From JAJPJQ01 sp036522615 (GTDB taxonomy: Bacteria; Desulfobacterota; Binatia; UBA9968), in the NCBI GenBank assembly GCA_036522615.1, contig DATDFN010000171.1, positions 1-34,848 of the forward strand: 34,848 bases of DNA, read 5' to 3'. Below are positions 10,487 to 16,774 of this stretch, in pieces. Both the position numbers and the translations under genes were made by a program. Numbering within the stretch: the first letter of the stretch is position 1; each line of letters begins with the position of its first letter. The notes beneath the pieces are model-generated. The model worked only from the letters and a program-made list of their open reading frames with translations. It was not told the origin of the DNA and ran no database searches.

Positions 10487-10491
10487 TCGCT

Positions 10492-11433
10492 ATGTCCAGG
10501 TTCGCCGCCATCGACATCGGAACCAATACGATCCTGATGCTGGTCGCCGACGTTGCCGCCGACGGCACGTTCACCGTGGTCAGCGACCGCAGCGAAATCG
10601 CGCGGCTGGGACAAGGCGTCGACCAAACGCGCTCCCTGTCGAGCGCGGGGATGGAGCGCGCGCTCGCGGTTCTGCGCGATTACATGCGCGCATGCCGGCA
10701 GTCCGGCATCAAAGAAATCGCGGCGGTCGGCACCAGCGCGCTGCGCGATGCGGTTAACGCTAAAACCTTCACCGAGCGGCTGAAACGGGAGCTCAACCTC
10801 GACCTTCGAGTTCTGTCCGGAGCGGAGGAGGCGGCGTATTCCTACCTGTCCGTACGTAAAGGGCTGAAGATTGACGCGCCCGAGATGCTCGTCGTCGATA
10901 TAGGCGGCGGCAGCACGGAATTCATCTGGGCGCGAGACGGAAAGCTCCAGGGCTGGGCGAGCATCGACGTCGGCTCGGTGCGCCTGACCGAGCGCCATGT
11001 GCGCAGCGATCCGGTGTTGCCAGAGGAATGCGCGCGGCTCATCGCCGCCGTCGATCAGTCGCTCGGCAAGCTCCGCGCCGACTGGGGCGGAAAGATTTCC
11101 GCGCCGGTGATGGTCGGCATCGCCGGAACATTCACTACGATGGCCGCCGTGCAAAAAGGCCTGCGTCATTATTCGCACAGCGAAGTGCACGGCTTCCGCT
11201 TGCGCCGCGCGGAAATCGAGCGGCAGGCGGCGCTGTATCAGTCGAAAACCGTCGCCGAGCGCAAGCAAATCGCCGGTCTCGAGCCGATGCGGGCGGATGT
11301 CATTCTTGCCGGAGCGCTTTTGACCGAGAGGATCTTAAATCTGTTCGCTGTCGACGAAGCGATCGTCAGCGACCAGGGCATCCGCTACGGACTGCTGTAC
11401 GAAAAAATCGCGAATCGTTCACGGCGGCAATAA
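10492..11433 (+). CDS. Short-form Ppx/GppA phosphatase
   Basis: A 313-residue member of the Ppx/GppA family (ASKHA fold), which hydrolyses inorganic polyphosphate and/or the pppGpp gamma-phosphate. Phosphate-binding motif 1 is AIDIGTNTILMLVADV near the N-terminus, 'VGTSALRDAVN' follows at about 79-89, DIGGGSTEF is at 136-144, and 'GIAGTFTTMAAV' comes later. It ends after the second actin-like lobe ('AIVSDQGIRYGLLYE') and lacks the C-terminal HD-like extension of E. coli Ppx, so it is the single-module type also found in actinobacteria. The sequence cannot tell polyphosphatase from pppGppase. Confidence 0.92.
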   Translation: MSRFAAIDIGTNTILMLVADVAADGTFTVVSDRSEIARLGQGVDQTRSLSSAGMERALAVLRDYMRACRQSGIKEIAAVGTSALRDAVNAKTFTERLKRELNLDLRVLSGAEEAAYSYLSVRKGLKIDAPEMLVVDIGGGSTEFIWARDGKLQGWASIDVGSVRLTERHVRSDPVLPEECARLIAAVDQSLGKLRADWGGKISAPVMVGIAGTFTTMAAVQKGLRHYSHSEVHGFRLRRAEIERQAALYQSKTVAERKQIAGLEPMRADVILAGALLTERILNLFAVDEAIVSDQGIRYGLLYEKIANRSRRQ

Positions 11434-11471
11434 AAAAATCACCATTGCGAGCCGGCGCGTCCGGCTGCTAT

Positions 11472-11498
11472 CGCGAACAAAATATTTGCGGATTTTTT
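11472..11498 (+). terminator. Probable weak intrinsic terminator after ppx
   Basis: CGCGAA pairs with TTTGCG (one G-T pair) around a seven-base loop, CAAAATA, and is followed by GATTTTTT. A separate 6-bp inverted repeat (AGCCGG/CCGGCT, 11450-11466) lies just upstream and may help. The site falls between the ppx stop and the -35 box of the HU gene, where a terminator would be expected. Confidence 0.4.
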
Positions 11499-11500
11499 AG

Positions 11501-11529
11501 TTGACATTTCATTCTGAATTCGGAATTAT
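11501..11529 (+). promoter_or_regulatory. Sigma-70-type promoter of the HU gene
   Basis: A perfect TTGACA at 11501-11506 and AATTAT at 11524-11529 (four of six) are 17 nt apart in an AT-rich pocket that stands out from the GC-rich surroundings. The predicted start near 11536 gives an AT-rich leader of about 70 nt. The gene that follows has a strong SD (AAGGGAGG) and its own terminator, as expected for an abundant protein made from a monocistronic message. Confidence 0.6.
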
Positions 11530-11607
11530 GGCGCCTGTTTTTCCAAAAATTTTTAGCGAGAAACATTTTTTAACTCATCGGCACACGGATGCTAAGGGAG
11601 GGACGCC

Positions 11608-11877
11608 ATGACGAAAGGGGATCTCGTCAACGCGGTGGCGAAGGCGGCGGGGCTCAACAAGTCGACGGCCGGAGAAGCCGTGGACGCGATCTTTGACAGC
11701 CTTGCGCGCGCCATCAGGAAAGACAGGCGGTTTCAGGTCCCGGGGTTCGGCACGTTCACCGTGCGCTCGCGCAAAGCGCGAAAAGGGCGAAATCCGCAGA
11801 CCGGCGATGAAATCGCCATCAAGGCGAGCCGTACGGTAGGCTTCAAACCGGCGCCGGATTTGAAGCGCGGCTTGTAA
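11608..11877 (+). CDS. HU-family nucleoid DNA-binding protein
   Basis: An 89-residue histone-like protein that binds and bends DNA as a dimer. The N-terminal helices 'MTKGDLVNAVAKAAGLNKSTAGEAVDAIFDSLARAI' are followed by the beta-arm signature 'VPGFGTFTVRSRKARKGRNPQTGDEIAIKA' and the end 'RTVGFKPAPDLKRGL'. Arm residues K and R and the tip 'RNPQTG' are all intact, and the length is standard (about 90). AAGGGAGG at 11594-11601 is the best Shine-Dalgarno in the window. HU versus IHF subunit cannot be settled without alignment; the RNPQTG arm favours HU. Confidence 0.95.
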   Translation: MTKGDLVNAVAKAAGLNKSTAGEAVDAIFDSLARAIRKDRRFQVPGFGTFTVRSRKARKGRNPQTGDEIAIKASRTVGFKPAPDLKRGL

Positions 11878-11897
11878 ACCCGGGGTCTATCGTCTTC

Positions 11898-11930
11898 AGG
11901 GCCGCCACGCGCAGTGGCGGCCCTTTTTAT
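11898..11930 (+). terminator. Strong intrinsic terminator of the HU gene
   Basis: AGGGCCGCCAC, loop GCGCA, GTGGCGGCCCT form a perfect 11-bp stem, followed directly by a T-rich tract (11924-11928, then AT and TT). It starts 21 nt after the HU stop codon and is the clearest intrinsic terminator in the window. Confidence 0.92.
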
Positions 11931-11952
11931 TTGGTTTCGATATGGGTACAAT
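11924..11952 (+). promoter_or_regulatory. Putative ilvE promoter overlapping the terminator T-tract
   Basis: TACAAT at 11947-11952 matches the -10 consensus in five of six positions. The -35 position at 17-nt spacing is TTTTTA (11924-11929), which is the T-tract of the HU terminator and a weak match. The start would be near 11959, 30 nt before the ilvE ATG. The -10 box is credible; the -35 is not strong. Confidence 0.35.
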
Positions 11953-11988
11953 AGCTGAAATAACAATTCGCATTTTGTTAGGCATCTT

Positions 11989-12906
11989 ATGGCATTGACC
12001 GGCAAAAAAATCTGGCTCGATGGTGAGTTGATGGACTGGGACAAGGCGAAAGTGCATGTCCTCACCCATGCTCTCCATTACGGCACCGGATATTTCGAGG
12101 GAATCCGCTGCTACGCTCTGGAAGACGGCCGCTCGGCCGTGTTCCGGCTCGACGAGCATGTCCGGCGATTGTTCGACTCGGGAAAAATCCTCGGATTTCC
12201 TCTCCCGCGGAGCTTCGAGGAGATCAAAAAGGCCATTCTCGACGTCGTCCGCGCAAACGGCTTGAAGGAATGCTACATCCGGCCGATCGCGTTCGTCGGC
12301 CTGGGAGAGATGGGACTTTACGCGCCGGACAATCCAATCCATATCGCCATCGCCGCCTGGTCGTGGGGCGCCTATCTCGGCGACGAGGGCATCAAGAACG
12401 GTATCCGCGCCAAGGTCTCATCGTACACGCGGCATCATGTGAATGTCATGATGACGAAGAGCAAGGTCTCCGGCAACTATATCAACTCGGTGCTGGCAAA
12501 GAGCGAGGTCAAAAATGCCGGTTACGACGAGGCCATCATGCTCGATCCCGAAGGGTACGTCGCCGAAGCGAGCGGCGAAAACATTTTCATCGCCCGCGGC
12601 CGCCGTATCAAGACGACCCCGCTGACCTCGATTCTCGCCGGCATCACGCGCGATTCCGTTGTCGAGCTGGCGCGCGACAAAGGCTATGAAGTGATCGAGG
12701 AGCGCTTCACCCGGGACGAGCTCTACACCGCCGACGAGGCGTTTTTCACGGGGACGGCCGCGGAATTGACGCCGATTCGCGAAGTGGACAACCGCAAAGT
12801 CGGCGAGCGCTGCCCCGGGCCCGTGACGCACGAGTTGCAGAACGCTTTCTTCGATATCATCAAGGGAAAAGACAAGAAATATTCCCGCTGGCTCGCCTAC
12901 GTTTGA
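11989..12906 (+). CDS. ilvE: Branched-chain amino acid aminotransferase
   Basis: A 305-residue fold-type IV PLP enzyme that transaminates Leu, Ile and Val with 2-oxoglutarate. The N-terminus 'KKIWLDGELMDWDKAKVHVLTHALHYGTGYFEGIRCY' is characteristic. The PLP lysine is K159 in SKVSGNYINS, at the same number as in E. coli IlvE. 'EAIMLDPEGYVAEASGENIFI' (the Glu that contacts the pyridine nitrogen), 'LAGITRDSVVELA' and 'EAFFTGTAAELTPI' follow. Length is normal. Branched-chain and D-amino acid aminotransferases share this fold; the GYVAEASGEN and FFTGTAAE motifs favour IlvE. Confidence 0.95.
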   Translation: MALTGKKIWLDGELMDWDKAKVHVLTHALHYGTGYFEGIRCYALEDGRSAVFRLDEHVRRLFDSGKILGFPLPRSFEEIKKAILDVVRANGLKECYIRPIAFVGLGEMGLYAPDNPIHIAIAAWSWGAYLGDEGIKNGIRAKVSSYTRHHVNVMMTKSKVSGNYINSVLAKSEVKNAGYDEAIMLDPEGYVAEASGENIFIARGRRIKTTPLTSILAGITRDSVVELARDKGYEVIEERFTRDELYTADEAFFTGTAAELTPIREVDNRKVGERCPGPVTHELQNAFFDIIKGKDKKYSRWLAYV

Positions 12907-12945
12907 CCTCACTTCGTTATCGCCGACGACGCCGAGGAGTGCCGC

Positions 12946-13314
12946 ATGGCGGAAAAAAAGCTCGCGCTTAAGGTCACCATGCTGCCCAAAGACACGAACG
13001 CGCGCGGCACGATCTTCGGCGGCATTATTTTGAGCCACATCGACCTCGCGGGCGCCGTGACGGCGCGCGAGCACGCGGCGAAGGATTTCGTCACCCGCGC
13101 GATGCACGAAGTCGGCTTTATCGCTCCTGTTTATGTCGGCGATGTGGTAAGCTTCTACACGGAGGTCGTGAAAGAAGGCAGGACGTCGCTTACCGTGCGC
13201 GTCCACGTCGAGGCCGAACGCTTCAGCGAGCCAAGTAAACGCGTAACTGTCACAAAGGCGGAGGTGGTGTATGTGGCGATTGACGACAGCGGCAAAACAA
13301 CGACGATACGGTAA
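12946..13314 (+). CDS. Hotdog-fold acyl-CoA thioesterase (YciA-like)
   Basis: A 122-residue single-hotdog protein. The thioesterase signature is 'PKDTNARGTIFGGIILSHIDLAGAVTAREHA', whose aspartate (SHIDLAG) corresponds to the catalytic acid of YciA-type enzymes, followed by 'VGFIAPVYVGDVVSFYTEVVKEGRTSLTVRVHVEAER'. Such enzymes hydrolyse acyl-CoA to free acid and CoA and work as oligomers in the cytoplasm. Chain-length preference cannot be predicted. GAGGAG about 10 nt upstream supports the ATG. Its stop is 3 nt before the next start, although the products (a cytoplasmic enzyme and an exported TPR protein) have no obvious link. Confidence 0.9.
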   Translation: MAEKKLALKVTMLPKDTNARGTIFGGIILSHIDLAGAVTAREHAAKDFVTRAMHEVGFIAPVYVGDVVSFYTEVVKEGRTSLTVRVHVEAERFSEPSKRVTVTKAEVVYVAIDDSGKTTTIR

Positions 13315-13317
13315 GCG

Positions 13318-14151
13318 ATGAACCGGACACTCCTAAGCGTCCTGTTGGTCGTGACTCTTGTCTTACCCACCGCCGCGTACTCCGCGCAGCAGTCCGGGCG
13401 CGTCGGCTGTCCCCACTGCATCAACGACGGCTCCGAAGTTTCCAATTTGCTGCAGCAGGCCGATTCGCTTTACGCGGCGTTCAAGGCCCGCGAAGCGCTG
13501 CACGCGCTCAGCCGCGTCCTCCAGCTCGACCCGAACAATTTCGAAGCCTTGGCGAAGTCGGCGCGCGGTTACATCGACCTCGGAGACATGATTACTGATT
13601 CAGACCCGAACGCAAAGGAAAAGAAGCTTAAGGAATACCGAACCGCCGAGGACTACGCCCGTAAGGCGGTAAAGATCGACCCGCAGAATACTTGGGGCCA
13701 TTTTTACGTCGCCGCATCGCTCGGCAAAATCGCCTCGCAGTCTCCGACTTCGAAACAGATCGATCTCGCCGGCGAGATTCGCGCAGAGGTGGAAAAGGCG
13801 ATCGAGGCTGATCCACAGAACGGCTTCGCTTATCACATTTACGGCGTCTGGCACCGGCGCATGGCCGAGGTAGGCAACGCGAGCCGTATGCTCGCCTCCG
13901 CGTTTCTCTGGCGCTCGATCCCGAGAGGAGATTTAAATACCTCGGTCGATTACCTGAAAAAAGCGATCGCGCTCAACCCGGCGGTTATCTCGCATCACCT
14001 TGAGATCGCCAAGACTTACATCGATCTCGGTAAATACGATCTCGCCCGAAGCTCGCTCAAAACATCGCTCGCGCAGCCGATCCAATTCTCGGACGATGCG
14101 AATCATAAGCGGGAAGCGGAAAAACTTCTCGCGGAGATCGCCGACCGTTAG
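13318..14151 (+). CDS. Exported TPR protein resembling RMDN-type repeats
   Basis: A 277-residue protein with a clear signal peptide (MNRTLLSVLLVVTLVLPTAAYSA) followed by helical repeats. TPR-like units are 'ADSLYAAFKAREALHALSRVLQLDPNNFEALAKSARGYIDLGD', 'AEDYARKAVKIDPQNTWGHFYVAASLGKIA', 'VEKAIEADPQNGFAYHIYGVWHRRMAEVG' and 'SVDYLKKAIALNPAVISHHLEIAKTYIDLGKYDLARSSLK'. The order and the 'YHIYGVWHRRMAEVG' core resemble bacterial relatives of the RMDN (regulator of microtubule dynamics) family; that is my recognition, not a search. A CPHC pair sits just after the signal peptide. Function is unknown. The gene converges on the next with overlapping stops. Confidence 0.82.
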   Translation: MNRTLLSVLLVVTLVLPTAAYSAQQSGRVGCPHCINDGSEVSNLLQQADSLYAAFKAREALHALSRVLQLDPNNFEALAKSARGYIDLGDMITDSDPNAKEKKLKEYRTAEDYARKAVKIDPQNTWGHFYVAASLGKIASQSPTSKQIDLAGEIRAEVEKAIEADPQNGFAYHIYGVWHRRMAEVGNASRMLASAFLWRSIPRGDLNTSVDYLKKAIALNPAVISHHLEIAKTYIDLGKYDLARSSLKTSLAQPIQFSDDANHKREAEKLLAEIADR

Positions 14152-14984
14152 CGCGGGCAGCCCGTTCCCACGTATTCCTGTAGAAACGAAAATACCGCCT
14201 TGGCGGTGCCGTCGAGCGGCAGGCGATGGCCGGCGTCGGGAAAGATCACCGTCCGGTGCGGCAACTGGACGGCTTTCAGGCTTCGGTCGAGCATCTCAGC
14301 CTGATTGACCGGCAGCAGGGGATCTTTGGCGCCGTGGAGCACCAGCGTGGGAGCGCCCCAGCGACTCACCTCGGGAAGGACATTGAAGAGCTTGGGGTCC
14401 GCCTCGCTGTTGGGGTTCAGAACCTGTCGGATCCACTCGATCGAGGTGTCGCGGTAAAGCTCGCCCAAGTCGTATGCGCCGGAATGGAGTACGACCGCTC
14501 GCAAGTGCGGTAGCCGCGGGATCGCGGCCGCGGCGAAGACCGCGCCGCGGGAAAAGCCGTAGAGCACAATCCTTTGCCCGTCGACCCACGAAAGCCGCGA
14601 AACTTTGGCGATGCCGTCGTTGAGCACGCCCGTGACCACTCCCCGGTCCCCGCCGCTGGCGATTTCCGTGGCGCCGTAGCCGGGAAGCGAAACGGCTAAG
14701 GCCGCGTAGCACAGATGCTTTGCGAAAAGCTCCGCGACCGGCGTCAATGTCTCCGCGCCCCTGGCGCTCCTGCTGTGCCCGTGTACCAGAACGATTAGAG
14801 GGAAAGATCCGCCTCCTGCCGGGCGCACGATAAACGCCTCCGCCTTGCCTCCCTGCGTCTCATAAAAAAATCGCGTCGTCGTCGCGGTCGACGCGCTCTC
14901 GAGCTGGGTTAACTCCGCATTGCGCACGCCGCCGCAGCCGGCGAGCGACGCGAGCGCAACGAACATCGAAATCTGCTTCCACAT
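14148..14984 (-). CDS. Alpha/beta-hydrolase lipoprotein (dienelactone hydrolase/peptidase-like)
   Basis: A 278-residue protein with a lipobox, LASLAGC, and lipidation cysteine C17, so it should be membrane-anchored outside the cytoplasm. The alpha/beta-hydrolase triad is visible: nucleophile S145 in GFSRG, D221 in 'LHGAKDPLLP' and H253 in 'PDAGHRLP', with the oxyanion segment 'VLVHGHSRS' at about 66-73. The order matches prolyl-oligopeptidase or dienelactone-hydrolase-like enzymes; the substrate is unknown. I used the ATG at 14984 rather than an upstream extension because it begins the lipoprotein signal. It is divergent from phnD (73 nt between starts) and shares 4 nt with the TPR gene at its 3' end. 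Confidence 0.87.
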   Translation of the reverse strand: MWKQISMFVALASLAGCGGVRNAELTQLESASTATTTRFFYETQGGKAEAFIVRPAGGGSFPLIVLVHGHSRSARGAETLTPVAELFAKHLCYAALAVSLPGYGATEIASGGDRGVVTGVLNDGIAKVSRLSWVDGQRIVLYGFSRGAVFAAAAIPRLPHLRAVVLHSGAYDLGELYRDTSIEWIRQVLNPNSEADPKLFNVLPEVSRWGAPTLVLHGAKDPLLPVNQAEMLDRSLKAVQLPHRTVIFPDAGHRLPLDGTAKAVFSFLQEYVGTGCPR

Positions 14985-15057
14985 AAGATTAGTTTCTAAA
15001 CCCAATTCGGGCGAAAGCAAAACGCGCGGTTGCGCGGGCGCAGAGCATCGAGTATTT

Positions 15058-15972
15058 ATGCCTGAAATGAGGCCGCGCCGGGCTCTGTTGCTATCGATTC
15101 TCCTCGCGGCCGTAACACTCGGCTGCGGCGGGGCGAAGTCGTCCAAGGGCGTTCTTCGGGTGGGGTTCGTTCCTTCCGAAAACGTCCAGCAGGTCGCGCA
15201 GAACGCCCAGCCGATCGTCGACATCCTGCACAAGGAACTCGGCATGGACGTCGAGCCGTTCGTCGCGACCGATTATACGGGCGTGGTCGAGGCGCTGCGC
15301 GCTAAAAAGCTCGACATCGCTTTTTTAAGCCCGGCCTCTTACGTCCTGGCGAAAAACGAGGCGAACATCCAGGTCGCGCTGAAATCTCATCGTAAAGGCT
15401 CGGCGGCGTATTACGCCGCGATCATCACGCGCTCGGACAGCGGCATCAAGACCCTCAACGATCTCAAGAACAAAACCTTCGCCTTCGGCGACCCTCTCTC
15501 GACGACCGGCCACATCATTCCGCGCAAGATGTTTTTGGAAAACGGCATCGACCCGGGCAAGGACTTCGCGCATGTCATCTATTCCGGCGGCCACGACGCC
15601 ACGGTGCTGGCGGTGTTGCACCGCAAAGTCGACGCCGGCGCGACGTTCGCCAACTTTACCGACGGCAAAGACGCCGCGTGGATACAGTATTTGAAAAAGC
15701 CCGAAGAGCAGAAGCAGATCCGCGCGATCGCCTACTCCGAGCCCATTCCGGCGGACAATCTCGTCTACCGCGCGGACCTCGATCCGGCGGTGGCGAAGAA
15801 AATCACCGATACCTTTCTGGCTCTCGGGCGCGATCCGGCCGGCCAGAAGATGCTGCGCGACTTGTACCAGATCGACGGCTTCGTGCCCGCCAGCGATCAG
15901 GACTACGACTCGGTGCGCGCGGCGTTCAAGAGCGCGGGCATCAATCTCAAGGAAGCTCTCAAAAAAAGGTAG
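15058..15972 (+). CDS. phnD: PhnD-type phosphonate/phosphite-family binding lipoprotein
   Basis: A 304-residue periplasmic binding protein of the PhnD family, the ligand-capturing part of an ABC importer for phosphonates or related oxyanions. The lipobox VTLGC puts the lipidation site at C23. The mature part starts 'LRVGFVPSENVQQVAQNAQPIVDILHKELGMDVEPFVATDY' and includes 'LDIAFLSPASYVLA' and the phosphate-binding 'FGDPLSTTGHIIP', the usual STSG-type loop. Phosphonate, phosphite and phosphate binders all look like this, so the ligand is open. phnC follows after 21 nt, but no permease is adjacent; the only PhnE homologue in the window is at 28230. Confidence 0.92.
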   Translation: MPEMRPRRALLLSILLAAVTLGCGGAKSSKGVLRVGFVPSENVQQVAQNAQPIVDILHKELGMDVEPFVATDYTGVVEALRAKKLDIAFLSPASYVLAKNEANIQVALKSHRKGSAAYYAAIITRSDSGIKTLNDLKNKTFAFGDPLSTTGHIIPRKMFLENGIDPGKDFAHVIYSGGHDATVLAVLHRKVDAGATFANFTDGKDAAWIQYLKKPEEQKQIRAIAYSEPIPADNLVYRADLDPAVAKKITDTFLALGRDPAGQKMLRDLYQIDGFVPASDQDYDSVRAAFKSAGINLKEALKKR

Positions 15973-15993
15973 TCCGGTGGTGGAGCGCGGCAG

Positions 15994-16773
15994 GTGACCA
16001 TCCTCGAGATCAAAGACCTGCGCAAGAGCTACGGCTCGACGACGGTGCTCTCCGGCATCGATCTCAGCGTCGAACAGGGCGAGTTCGTGGGCGTCATCGG
16101 CCTGTCGGGTTCCGGCAAATCGACGCTGCTCCGCTGCGTCAACCGGCTGGTCGAGCCGACCGGCGGCGCCATCTACATGCCGCGCGCGATCTTCGATCCC
16201 GGCGCCGACGGCGCCAAGATCGATATCGTCAAGCTGGGGCGGGGCGAAATGCGGCTCTACCGGCGCAAAGTCGGCATGATCTTTCAGCACTACAACATCG
16301 TCAAGCGCCTCACCGTCATCGAGAACGTCCTCTCGGGCGCGCTCGGCTACCAGTCGAGTGTGAAAAGCTGCCTCAAGCTTTTCACCCGCGACGAACGGCG
16401 CCAGGCGCTCGTCAATCTCAAGCGCGTGGGGCTTCTGCCGCACGCCTACAAGCGCGCGGATCAGCTTTCCGGCGGCGAGCAGCAGCGCGTGGCGATCGCG
16501 CGCACGCTGATGCAGAGCCCCGCGCTCATTTTGGCCGACGAGCCGGTCTCGAGCCTCGATCCTAAGCTCTCGCGCGTCGTGCTCGATATATTGAAGCGCG
16601 TGTGCCGCGAGGACGGCATCACCGCGCTCGTGAGCCTCCACACGCTCGACGTGACGCGCGAGTACGCCGACCGCGTCATCGGTCTAAAGGGAGGGCGTGT
16701 ATTTTTCGACGGTCCGGTGGCAAAACTCACCGATGCCGTCGTGGAAGATGTGTACCAGCGCACACAGGCCTGA
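15994..16773 (+). CDS. phnC: PhnC-type ABC transporter ATP-binding protein
   Basis: A 259-residue ATPase of the phosphonate-import family. Walker A is GLSGSGKST at 36-44, the Q-loop is 'GMIFQHYN', the signature is LSGGEQQRVAIAR, Walker B is 'LILADEPVSSLDPK', and 'VSLHTLDVTREYADRVIGLKGGRVFFDGP' carries the switch His. The second strand region has an insertion of about 8-12 residues ('RAIFDPGADGAKIDIVK') not usual in PhnC. The start is GTG 15994 with GGAG at 15982-15985. The stop is one base before the CHAT gene's ATG, so the importer ATPase and a caspase-like protein appear to share a message. Confidence 0.93.
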   Translation: MTILEIKDLRKSYGSTTVLSGIDLSVEQGEFVGVIGLSGSGKSTLLRCVNRLVEPTGGAIYMPRAIFDPGADGAKIDIVKLGRGEMRLYRRKVGMIFQHYNIVKRLTVIENVLSGALGYQSSVKSCLKLFTRDERRQALVNLKRVGLLPHAYKRADQLSGGEQQRVAIARTLMQSPALILADEPVSSLDPKLSRVVLDILKRVCREDGITALVSLHTLDVTREYADRVIGLKGGRVFFDGPVAKLTDAVVEDVYQRTQA

Positions 16774-16774
16774 G

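Noticed and set aside
11450..11466. AGCCGG/CCGGCT inverted repeat as the ppx terminator
   Set aside because: It has no T-run after it; the nearby hairpin at 11472-11490 with a T6 tract is the better candidate.
14985..15057. Divergent promoters between the hydrolase lipoprotein and phnD
   Set aside because: The candidate boxes (TTGCTT/TAGAAA leftward, TTGCGC/TATTTA rightward) are weak, and the rightward one runs into the phnD start codon.
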